From Blastomussa wellsi (taxonomy: Eukaryota; Cnidaria; Anthozoa; Scleractinia; Plerogyridae), in NCBI GenBank assembly GCA_947652115.1, contig OX393570.1:14756964-14820963 (forward strand): a stretch of DNA of 64,000 bases. Direction: 5' to 3'. The number at the start of each line of letters is the position of its first letter. Position 1 is the first letter of the stretch. The notes under the pieces were generated by a model. It was not told the DNA's origin and ran no database searches. It saw nothing but the letters and a program-made list of their open reading frames with translations. Both the position numbers and the translations under genes were made by a program. Shown one piece after another: positions 14,301 through 26,300 of this stretch.

Positions 14301-17300
14301 CGGCAGTGGAAACGTGGCCCGGTGAAAATTGATCCTCTTGCACTTGTTCAGGTAAATGCCAAGCTTCATTTGAATTATTATTCGCTTAAAATATGGTAAA
14401 TAAGACTTGAGTCTAATCTTGGATCACTGATTCTTGAACTTAGGCCATTGAGAGGTATCTAGTTGTTCGAGGCTATGGAAAGAAGCGAGAGGTTAGTGAT
14501 AACTAAAAATGCCTTTATTGTTGGTATGTATTTCATACATAAATGTATTGCAAGGTCTATTCTCTGTACACGTTTCCTGTTCTAAGTTGAGTAGCAGTTT
14601 TATTTAAATAGTTATCAATGCTAACATTTCTTGAATGTTAATCTGGATTTGTTTTTTTGTGTGGCAGAATCCAGAAGATGATGGCAGCGAGGATGATGGG
14701 TAAACAAATAAACTGTTAAAGTGCCACTACGATGAAAACATGTTGTTCTTGTTCTCTTTCGATTCCGATTTTATGTTTGACAAGAATGTACCATGCAGGT
14801 TATTGCGCCTCAATTTTCGAAATAAGTCTGTTTTTTTTGAACGACGAATTCTTGTTTAAATTGTCCGCCATTACCAGATTCGATTTCAGTCGAGTTGCAT
14901 TGCGAGAGCTGGATCGAGAAAGAAAATGACGTCATATACTCACTAGTTTATTTTTGCAATGTGTGAAACCAGCTGATTAGTATGCAGCACGAGCTTTTAG
15001 AAGCAAGTTGCTGTTTAAGCATAAACCATAACAAAACAGAGGACTGGATTTGAGTCACGTTATTAAATTAATGACAACTGATATTAGGGATGCATGAGAG
15101 AGTCACAGCAGCAATGAAAGGGTGATGGCTAAAAGGGATGGCCGAGAGGGACGTTTCTAACCATGAACACATTGAGTTGTCTTACACGTAGCGTGGAATC
15201 GTTGGAGCCTCGGAAGCCACTGAAATGGCTGAGGCTCCAACAATTTCACACTTCGTGTAAGACAACTCAATGTGTTCATGGTTAGAAACGTCCCACTAAG
15301 CCATCCCTTTTAACCATCACCCAATGAAAGGCTTCTAAAGCTCATTTGATTTTACTTTATATTTTCAGGTCTGATGATGACATTGATGAATCCTTGGTAA
15401 GTATACTTAACCATTTTCGTTTATTTTTATTGTTATTTGAAAGCATTAATGAATTGCATGTATTTGCTTGGTGTACAAAAAATTGCATTGTCCGTTACAT
15501 GAACCTGCTTGAAGTAAAAACATTTGCCTTGTTTCAACAGGCGACTGAACTACAAGGACAAAACAACTCAAGGTTTGTTCATGATATTTCATTCATGACA
15601 GCATCAATGGTATTAGTTATTTCACGAATCAACTGCTGCGTGCTGTGGTCTTGCAAACAATTTTCGCAAGTTGTAAAACCGTACCTCAATAAACTGTAGC
15701 AGTACTGAGCTTAGCCAATTGTCATTGATTGCTTCACATAGCAAGTTGTGTTTGTTTTTAGGCATCAACTGGAGATTTTATTAGGCGATCATCTTCTTCC
15801 TTACAACATGACAGTGTACCAAGCTATCAAGCAGTTTGCTCAGGTACTAAACTTAGCTTTCTAGCTGTGCACCTTTTCAATATTTAAAGTATCTTGTGCA
15901 CTAAGTTTCATTTCATCGCAGTTACGATTTCAGACCCAGAATAGGAACGTTACTCATATTAATCTGAAATGGTTCAGTGAGAATTAGATCAATGTAAAAA
16001 GTTAAATTGAATTGTAAAGCAAAATAAAAATAACTGGAAAAGACAGGATATTCATCATGTCAGCTAACCCTGTTTTCCTTTCAATTTCTTTGAGCGGTAT
16101 TTGGACTGTTTTTGTTATAGTGTGACGAGGACAAAGACTTTGATGATGATCATGGCGGTATCCTCGGTAGACCAAGTATCTGGGTGTCTACACACACGTT
16201 ATGGTAAGACTATTGGTACTCAAGATATTGCTTGTTTTTCACCAACATCAAGTTGACTTTAAACCATGTTGGGACACTTGTTGTCTTTGTGAGTAAAGCA
16301 TTCTTTAGGTAATTTGTTTGTGTAAGGGATTGTCGCCGTTGTGGCTTTTGTACTCGTTGTAACATCATTTTCTCATGGTAATGTTTTAGGTTTCGACCTT
16401 TGAGTCAAAACCAAAAGGAACAGCAAGCTGTTAATAGCAGTAAACCAAAGTGTGGTAGCACAAGTGCTGCTTCACGAGTCTCCAGGAAAACATGGAAGGA
16501 GGATGGTAAGAAGTAGAAACAAGTGCCATTTCTAGACAAACCAAACAAATGTTGTCACTGCTGCTTAAAGGCTGAAATGCTGGTATCCCCATTTGTGATA
16601 AAATAATGAAATGGGAAGCTTATTTATAGTAGCATGGCATTCGCCTTAATCAACAGTACACTCAGTCAATTAGATCAGGTTGAAGTGCAGCAGCACTCAG
16701 GCTGGGACTGAATAAGATCGGATCAGTCTGTTTCTTTTAAAATGGTCACTCCATTTTGGCCTTTTTGGGAATAAACGTGATTAAGTTCTTAACAGATGAA
16801 AGCTGCACAGGGTGAAGGCCAGCTCCTGAAATTATTTTTGCTTAGTGTAGTTTTTTAGATGTAGGGCAGGCATCCCCCCTCGCCACCCTTTTCTAATAAG
16901 ACCGGTGACGTCTGCATCTAGGAATAAAAACACTTGGATTAGACGAAAGCCAACAGTACACTGAAAACGGATATGATGCCAGGTCTGGGATTCAAATACG
17001 GCCACATTGAAGGGAGGCAAGCTCCTTCAACACTATGCACTATTGCTTTTAAAATAAAACAGGTCGTTGAAGGATGTTTGTTTTTCAGATTCCGAAGTGT
17101 CTATAAGTCAACTGCTTCTGGATTGCGAACCTCAAAGCTTTAGTAAGTTATAACAATAATGTAAAACAAAATTGAATGTTATTTATAAGTCTAATTAGTT
17201 TTCAGCCGCATGCCACTGAAACAAATATTGTAAATGAACATGACAGACACGGTTAAAAACCCCAACTGGCAGGAGGCAGAGCAGTTGACTATTTACTAAG

Positions 17301-20300
17301 CGTGACCGAGGATTTGAACCCAAAACTGCCGAGTAACAAATCCCACTACTGACAGGGTGGGAACCTTGAACCCGGGACCTCGGATTGCAACACCAGCGCC
17401 CTAAACCACTCGGCCACGCTACCTCCTCAAAAACATGAACCTTTTCATTGGAATTTAATGACATCACATTGAGTACTAACTATACTTGCTAACACAACAA
17501 ATACAGATTTATACCCTCACCTAGCATTACAAACTCTCCTTGAATTCATATCTTCACCGCTGATAAATCAGCTTTTGTTCACTTCTTAAAGTGCTACTAC
17601 TGTGATCAAATTTTCACACCTTGTTTTTTGTAGGGAATCATGCAGTGCTTCATGTGATATGAAAATGTCGTTTTCCGTTTTCAAATATCTGTAGTAGTTA
17701 CCGAGATATTCAAGTTTAAAAACATTGGTAAAATATGCAAATTAGAAGATTGATGACGTCATCTACTCAACACATTTTCATATCAATTGTAAACATAGGG
17801 CTATCTCGGTCAGGTTTTTACAGAGACGGTTGAAACTTGGTACAGTAATAGTTCATCAGACGACACACCTATGGTTGTAACTAAATATTGTTTCCATGGC
17901 AACACACTCTTTTCCAGTCCCCTCGAATCTGTTTTCAGCATTTGAGTGACTTTTAGCCCAGAAAAATTAAACCAGGCCAAAGAACCTACCAAACACATAA
18001 ATATGCTTGTGAAATCATGCAGACGTGGAGTCATTGAGAAATATCAAAATTGACGGCCAAAAATGGCCAGTATAGCCGTTAACATTGGGGAGGTCTGGGA
18101 CCCAGCATGTTGCCATGGTAACATAGTTGTTAATCCCATATTGTACAACTCACCTAGTAGAGTCATGATGCAAAGAATCAAACATTTCTGATACAAACTG
18201 GGTGAGATATTTTTACTTCATTTATTTGATTAAAATTTGGTCGAGTCTATGACGTCATCACTTAGCTAATTTGCATATTTTAAAAACTTGAATATATCTG
18301 TAACGAAAAAAGATATTTCAAAAAAGTAAGCGACATCATGTTTAGTGCTTTAAAATGGCTCAGATTAGAGACATCCAAATTTCATCATAGTAGCACTTTA
18401 AACTCATTAATAATTCATCAAGTTAAAACAAAGGAAATCAGCATTTATTTCTTCGTTTTCTTCCTTTTAGCTTCGATTAAGAAGGTATATCGGACACTCT
18501 ATCGAGTGTTCCAACCTCCAAGTTCGTCAAAAATACTCCGCTGCGCGTCGTATTTTCAGCTCTCTTCTCGGTGTTGGGAAATGTGATGAAACACTGTCTC
18601 TCGTACATACACGTTCATTAATATTTTGTGGAGGAATAAAGTTAGCCTCAGGAACTTTTCAAGCCTTTACATGCTGTGTGTTGTTTTCTGTCAGTACAGT
18701 GGTTCTGGGGGAGGGGGAGGGGGCAGTTTCAGTTTCTTCTTTAAAGTCAGTTTTCCCATTTGCTTTCTTTTTCTAGCGACAAGTGATCCAAGTATTGAAG
18801 TGATAAGTCTTATGAAAGCTTTACATGTTCTTAACCTTCACTGGACGACACTTTACGAGGTCAGTGGACTAGCATTGAATTAAGGATTCTGCAAACTGTA
18901 ATGTTATGGGAAAGCTCCTCAAACTCGTTTCAGTTCGAATGATGGCTACAAATAATACAGAAAGTTTCTAAGGTGCCATAAAACTAGGTTTCGTGGGTTA
19001 TCTGAGAATCTTGCAAATAGTTAGACAAAAGTTTTTGGATGTTGCAGTCTCGGGGAAAAGTGACTTTTGTGTATTTTGCACCAGCCCAAGAAGGGATCTT
19101 AAAATTAATTTTCCTGTTTGTCTTTTCTTGCAGGGTCAAAGCCGCAGAGCGTTTTTATCTTCTAACGAATTTATAAACAATAAACTTGCGGCAAAAATTA
19201 CCCGTCAATTGCAAGGTATTGTTATTGTGTTGTTTGCGGTCAGTGCCACATACAGTCTGTAATGAGAAGCTTTCGGGACGGTTTGGAGTTGTATGAAAAT
19301 AAAATTCTTTTGTATCGTCATCAGATCCCATCACAGTAATAACAGGGAACTTCCCTGCTTGGGTAGAAGAGCTTCCACGAAAATGGTAAGTAAGCTGTTG
19401 TGGCCAACATTGAGATCGCAAAATTAGGGCTCTGCCCGGAATACTCGCAAAATTTTAATGGTTACTCTCTTGCTCGCGCCCTCTGCTCGCATATTTTGCT
19501 GCTGAGCGAGTGCAATGAGCGAGCAGCAGTTATAATCAGAATGTATAACAGGTCAATGCAAAATCAAGATTTGACGGAAGGCACTGCGTGGCGACCAGAA
19601 TGCGTGGGAGCTTGTTCTTTCTGAGTTGTTCGTGGCATCAAAACAAGTTACGGCGGGAAACCTCTGAATTCAAGTCACTGAAAGTGCGTTTTTAACAAGC
19701 ATTCATGACTCGAGCACCATATATACTACTTACTAACCTAGCTTGCTCGAGCCGTACTGGAGAATATTGGCCCTCGGTCGTTTTTGTACGGACATCGCTG
19801 CGCTCGGTCCGTAGTGCCACGACCTCGGGCCAATATTCCCCAGTACGGCCCTCGCGCTCGGTTAGTAAGAGGTTAATATTCTCTCACTTCGGCGGCCGCC
19901 AGTGCGGCTTTGACAAGTTTTCACGTATTCGCTGTGAAATTCTACAAGCATTTTGAAAACTTAAAGATTGTCGTACCGGCTTTCACACATTCGCACTTAA
20001 ATCGCATGCAATACGAAGTTAACAGACAGGCAAAATAGACCAAAATAAACGCAGCAATTTCATATCCTTGGGCAACACTTGTTTTTTGAGTGCTCGCATG
20101 CTGGGTTTTCAGTGGTTTAGTTTTTTGCAAAGTGCTCGTTGCTCGCAAGGCTAATGTTCGTCAATGCTCGTGCTGGCAAAGAAAAACGCTCTGCTCGCAA
20201 ATACTCGCCAAGGCCATGCGATATACCCCTATTTTAGGTATTTAAACTACAGCTAAAGATTGTGAACTCATTCCTGTCTGCTGTTTGCTCAAGTTACTAT

Positions 20301-20939
20301 ATAATTTATTCTTATGCCAATTTACTGATCTATTAACTTTTTCCTCAACTTGAGTAGTCCTGATTTTTTTCCAGTGTGTTACACATTTTGAAACAAATAT
20401 CCCGTTGTTGTTGTGGTTACCCTTGTTAGAGAGAATCTCTACCAATAACCCTTCCTTCGTTAGGCGTTGTTTTATTTACGTGTGATGTGTTGTTTCTTTG
20501 TAGTCCATTCTTGTTCCCTTTTGAATGCCGACAGCAGCTGTTTTACTGCACTGCAATGGATAGAGACAGGGCTCTCAGCAAACTACAGGTATACATCTGC
20601 TGTGTTGTATACTGGATCTTATAGACCCTATTCCAAAATGGCGGCCGATTAATTATTCTTTTATATGCAGGTTAATAGGCCCTTTGCACGACCCAGTCAC
20701 ATGGTACAAAATAACACCTGTTGGTGAGCATTCTACGCTCTGGGACATGAAGTGGCTTTGTTTTGGATGTCCCAGCCCGTAACTTGCTCACCAGCAGGGT
20801 GTTATTTTGTACCATGTGACTGGGTCATGCAAAGGATCGGCCCCTCCGATGGCCTTTCCGGTCACATGGTACAAAATCCGCCATGCAGGAGGGCAAGCTT
20901 ATTATTCCCACACTGGGACATCCAAAACAAAGAAAATTC

Positions 20940-20986
<47 letters not shown>

Positions 20987-23323
20987 GTATAACAAGATAA
21001 TTTGGTTTTATCAACTGGGTTGATAATGTGAATTGGCCACCGTAAAGAGATTCAAGAGCTGACGTTTCGAGCGTTAGCCCTTCGTCGGAGCGAAAAAAGG
21101 AATTGTGGGTCGTGTGTTTTTTATATACAGAAAGATGGAGCTTCGCTATTGGCTGGTGCCTGGTAACGTGAAAACAACGGAATAAATTACGTTACCAGGC
21201 ACAAGCTTGGCTGGCTGAAGTCGCTTTGTTTGGCCGTCCCAGTGCAGGAATAATAATAAACTGGCCCCTCAGCGCAGCGGATTTTGTATCATGTGATCGT
21301 GTGTTGCAAAAGGCCTATTTATATGTGCATAAATCAGTGGATATTTTGGAATAAGGTGTATATCCAACCTATGTTTCATATTCCCGCAGGAGACATTACC
21401 AGAGCTTATGAATACAGACGCATCGGATCGTGTAGCACCGAGATTTGACAGAAAAAAGGTTGGTTTTACAGCAATGGCAGATAAGCTGCCCACGATTGAA
21501 TAGTGTAAGTGGGTTGCTTAACCGGGTTCCTTAAAATCATGGAGAGAGATAACACACTCCTCTCAGCCATCATCATGTTGAGTTGAGCCAAGAACAACTT
21601 TACCCACAGGAGCTCCACATCAATAGCAGCGTGTGAAAAAATGAAAACTGAAGCTACTGTAACCTTCAAACTACTTTTGGCTTGAACTTGTTGGAGTGGC
21701 CATTTGAATATGTATTGTTTTTGCTTAATATGTTGTGAATAACATGTCATTATTGGCTTTTATCTTGCAGCACACTGTTTCTCGTGTGGGACTGTTAGAT
21801 CAGGCAGAGAAGCTGATCGGTGAACTTGGTAGTTCCCAGTCTGTACTGGAAATACAGTATGAAGGCGAGGTGAGTACAACTCCTGTTTCCATCTGGTTAG
21901 GCTTTAGTAGCGACAAAAATGTTTGCCGTTTTTCATCAAAATATAAATGTAAGTCGTTGACAAACTGTGAAGTTTGCACCAGTAGTTTTGTCTGTAGTTC
22001 GAAAGAAGGTGGACATTGTTCATCCAATAAGTGCAGTCCAAGTCAATATTGCAACTTATTATATGGCAAGGAAAATCCGAGCGTTCTGATTGGTTCTTTC
22101 TTGGTCAGGATTTTGCCATATGGAAACGGTCCTTAGCCGTGTATTTTTTTTGTAAAGTTGGATAATTTAAAATTTGCAACTATGATTGCGGTAAAACAAC
22201 GTATATAGATACTCTAAAATGTTTTAAAAATCGTGGTAGCTTGTTCTTTCGGAGTTGTTTGTAGTATCAAAACCTCTGAATTCAAGTCACCGAAGGTGCG
22301 TCAGTTTTTAACAAGCATGCATGACCCGAGTGCCGTATAATAAACTACTTACTAACCTAGCTTGCTCGAGCCGTACTGGGGAATATTGGCCCTCGGTCGT
22401 TTTGTACGGACCTCGCTGTGCTCGGTCCGTACTTCCACGCCCTCGGGCCAATATTCCCCAGTACGGCCCTCGCGCTCGGTTAGTAAGAGGTTAATCAATT
22501 TTCCTATTATATTTAATAAGCAATTTAACACGTAACCAGTATACACTAGGAAGCATTTGTTTGCAATCTTATTTATTGCTTAGGTTGGGACTGGTCTTGG
22601 CCCCACTCTGGAATTTTATGCTCTTATTTCACAAGAATTTCAACGTGCTGACCTGGAAATGTGGAGAGGAGAACATATGCTACCTCCTGGAAGAACAGGC
22701 AAGAATCTTGTATTTATTGTGTTATTACAATGAAAGAGTTATTTTCTTTCCATCATTGTTTTTTGCAGAGCTTCATATGACTGTTTGTTTCCAAACGGTT
22801 TATTTGGATGAGGATCCATTTATAACAATTCGGTAAAGAATTGCATCCGGTACTTCAAAGATTACTTCCTCAGACTATCACATCGAATTAGCAAAAAAAA
22901 AAAACAAATAGATTTTTCCTGTAGTCAATACGACTTTTACTGCACGCGGTCAGCTGGTGAAGGACTGAAACTGACTAGCCGAACGCCCAGAGAAGGCTAT
23001 TGATGCGAGAGCAAAGTCTTTCATAATTTGTCAATGTAACATTTTCAATTTCTTTCCTTTTGTGTTCCTTACATACATTAAATCTAACTACTCATCTATA
23101 AGTAAAACAAACTGGACCCAAAACAAATGAATGACTGAAATTTTCATTTTTCTTTTTGCAGGATTTGGAGATGACATTTCCTATGTTTACTCCCCATCTG
23201 GCATTTATCCAGGTACCATGGAAGGTTTTTAATACAAATAGGATAGTACATGAATATATATGCGGCTTTGCACAATAAATAGCTACTTAATTATTATTAT
23301 TATTGTTATGATTATTATTATTA

Positions 23324-23376
<53 letters not shown>

Positions 23377-26300
23377 AGCTTTATTGGGTTACATTACCTG
23401 TAAAAAAAAGTTATTACGACAGAATAAGTAAGAAAAAGGATTTTGTACACAGAGGGGCAAGCAGGAACGAGGCCAGGGGTCCTATGTAAGAAGCTGCCCT
23501 TATAGATAAAAAATATACAAATTACACAATAGGATCCAGCTACAACATGATGCATATATGTATTTTTGAACTTCCCAAGTACTTTCTTCCGTTACATTTG
23601 TGCGTTGCTTTGTCCGACCCTGCTCAAAGCGAGGGACGGACAGTGTTTTTTCCTATTTTAATTTGTTTTTATTCCTTGAACTAATTATCGTGCGTTATTT
23701 AATCAGCTCCATTGTCACGCAACGCTAAAGTGGCGACCGTTACCAAGCTGTGCTCCAAGTTTCAGTTCCTTGGCAAATTTCTGGCTCGCGCCATAATGGA
23801 CTTTAGAATCTTGGACATCCCCTTCTGCCAGATACTCTACAAATGGCTGCTGAATCAAGAAGGAACATTAGACTTGGGTGATCTTGCTGTTGTGGATCCG
23901 GTGCTGGCTCAGTCGCTGACTCAGCTGCAGCAGGTGGTGCAGAGTAAGCGACAGCTGGAGCAGGACTCCTCTCACACAGCAGACAGCAGACAGCTGGCTG
24001 TGGAGAGTCTTACACTGGATGGAACGCCTATCGAGGATCTAGGACTTTCGTTTGCTCTGCCTGGTCATCCAGATATTGAGCTCAAGGTAAAACACTTACT
24101 GGCCTTGTGACACGTTTCAGTGTGAAAAGCAAACGATACAGCATGATCACAATTCCCTTTCACCAAGAAAGACAAAAAATAAAAATGCTTGCTTCGTGAT
24201 GCGTTCCAATTTATAATTATTGTTTTGCGGACTAAATTGGACCACTGCAGAAACTCCAAACATCTATTTTCGTTCTTGATTTTTATTTATTTCAGCGAGG
24301 TGGAAAAGACATCACTGTCACTATTCATGATTTGGAAGAATACATAAAGGTAACGTTTGACTTGCTTGAATTCGTTCTTGTTAATTTATTGTAACCGTTA
24401 TCTTAATTAGTGATCTTGATTGAACTGACACCCTTGATGACTCAAATTGTTTTCTACTTCTTGTTAACACAATTTATTTTGCGTATTACTTGAGGGTTTT
24501 ATTCCAATCTGAGTTGTTGTTAGCTTGAGTATGCTTAGTGTGCAACTAAAAGGACGATATTGAACAGATGATCCTGTATTTGCTCATATTGTGTGTACAT
24601 ATTTGTTTTAGCTGGTTGTACAGTGGACTCTTATTACGGGTGTCAGACGTCAAATGGATTCTCTTCGTGAAGGCTTCAATTCCGTGCTGCCTCTTTCAAA
24701 TCTAACTAGCTTTTCTTACTCTGAGGTACTGTCTCTTTTTTAATCCGTTACATCCCACGTTTAATTTCAAAGCGGTTTTCTCATCTCTGTCCATTTTGTA
24801 GAATTCCTTTCACTTGGGGTTCCATAGGAAAGCCCGAGTCATAAAATGTAAGCCCTTTTGTCTTGGTGGCCAAAAAGCTGCAGTTCACTGACTGCAGTTC
24901 ATTGGTTGTAAATGTAGTTTTACCCACAGTACACCTAATAGCTGGAGCTCGTTTAAACGTGACCTTGCGTTCCAGATCGAGTTGGAATTTAGAAATGTTG
25001 GTTTTTGAGGAGAGGGGAAAACCGGAGTAACTGGGAAAAAACCTCCGAGGCCGAGAACCAACAACAAACTCAACCCACATATGACGGCAGGTTCGGGAGT
25101 CGAACCCGGGCCACATTTGAGTTTGACGTTTCGAGCGTTAGAAATTTGTCAAAGCTATTCAAAAACAAAACCAGTTCGTTTTCGACGACAAAGAAAATGC
25201 ATGAAACATGAATACTAACAGTGCTCGACACTAACAGTAGCCAACTAGCCACAGACTAGTGGAAATTTAGTTTTGGTTAGTAGGGTTTTGATTTCCACTA
25301 GCCACTTTGGCTAGTAAACAAAATGAAATTGGCAGTTTCTGTCTTCCCCAAGCAAGACAAACACAAACACTTTGCTCGGAAACTGAAGATCAGAATTTAA
25401 TCATGGACATCTCATGCTACCAGACAATGTTCCATAAAAATTGTTTTATTATTGGAACTGGTTTGAGAACAATGCAATTACCAACATTGTGTATTCAAAG
25501 AGAGTCGTTTGCTTTGTGCTTTCAAGTCTTGCTAGGGATCAGCTGTTATCGGACCTAGCCAACACCAATGCTGGGCTAGTAAAAAAAAATTTGGCTAGTG
25601 ACACCCAAGTTGTCACTAGCCACGAGGCTAGTAAGCTGAAAAGTTAGTGTCGAGCACTGGCAAAGTTATGTATAGAAGAAAGAATTTAGTTTTCTGCGTC
25701 ATATTTGCTGTGTTTCGTATGTGATTATTGTTAATGTTGTTGACAGATGGAGCTCGTTCTCTGTGGTAATGTGGCCGAGAAGTGGGACATCAAATGTATG
25801 TTTTATTTTATTTATTTTGCTATGTACGCGGGCTTTTGCATTTTGTATGAGAATATTCCCACAGTTCATTTTATGAACGAGATGGAGATCTACATATCTT
25901 TTATTGAGACATGCAATGACTTGTGCGAGTTAGAGAGTATCCCTTTCCACCCAACTGAACGTTCGTATTGTGACTTGTGCTCCTGATATCGACGAGCATT
26001 TATTTGGCTTTTGTTTGACAGTTACAGAATAATGTTGTCTGTCTCAAATAGTGCATCGTGCTACTGGCAGTTGATAAAATGTATAAATACTGACTTACTG
26101 TGGTTCACCTTTTGACCAAATTCTGCTGAGTCCCCAGCCGAATGCCTTCGACAATGGTTTGTTGGTTCTTTGTAACTATGGACGTCATCCAGTGCTGGCA
26201 CGAGTATTTTACTGGTATTGATAGGCTGCGTTGCAGACAAACTAAACCTCTGTAGATTGTCTGCAATCCAGGCTAAGTACTAACTGTCTGTTTATTATTT

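Noticed and set aside
22769..22833. A longer reading of the 22771 exon starting after the first AG and ending at CG|GTAAAG
   Set aside because: It would end in phase 2 while the next exon needs phase 1, and its peptide resembles nothing in TRIP12.
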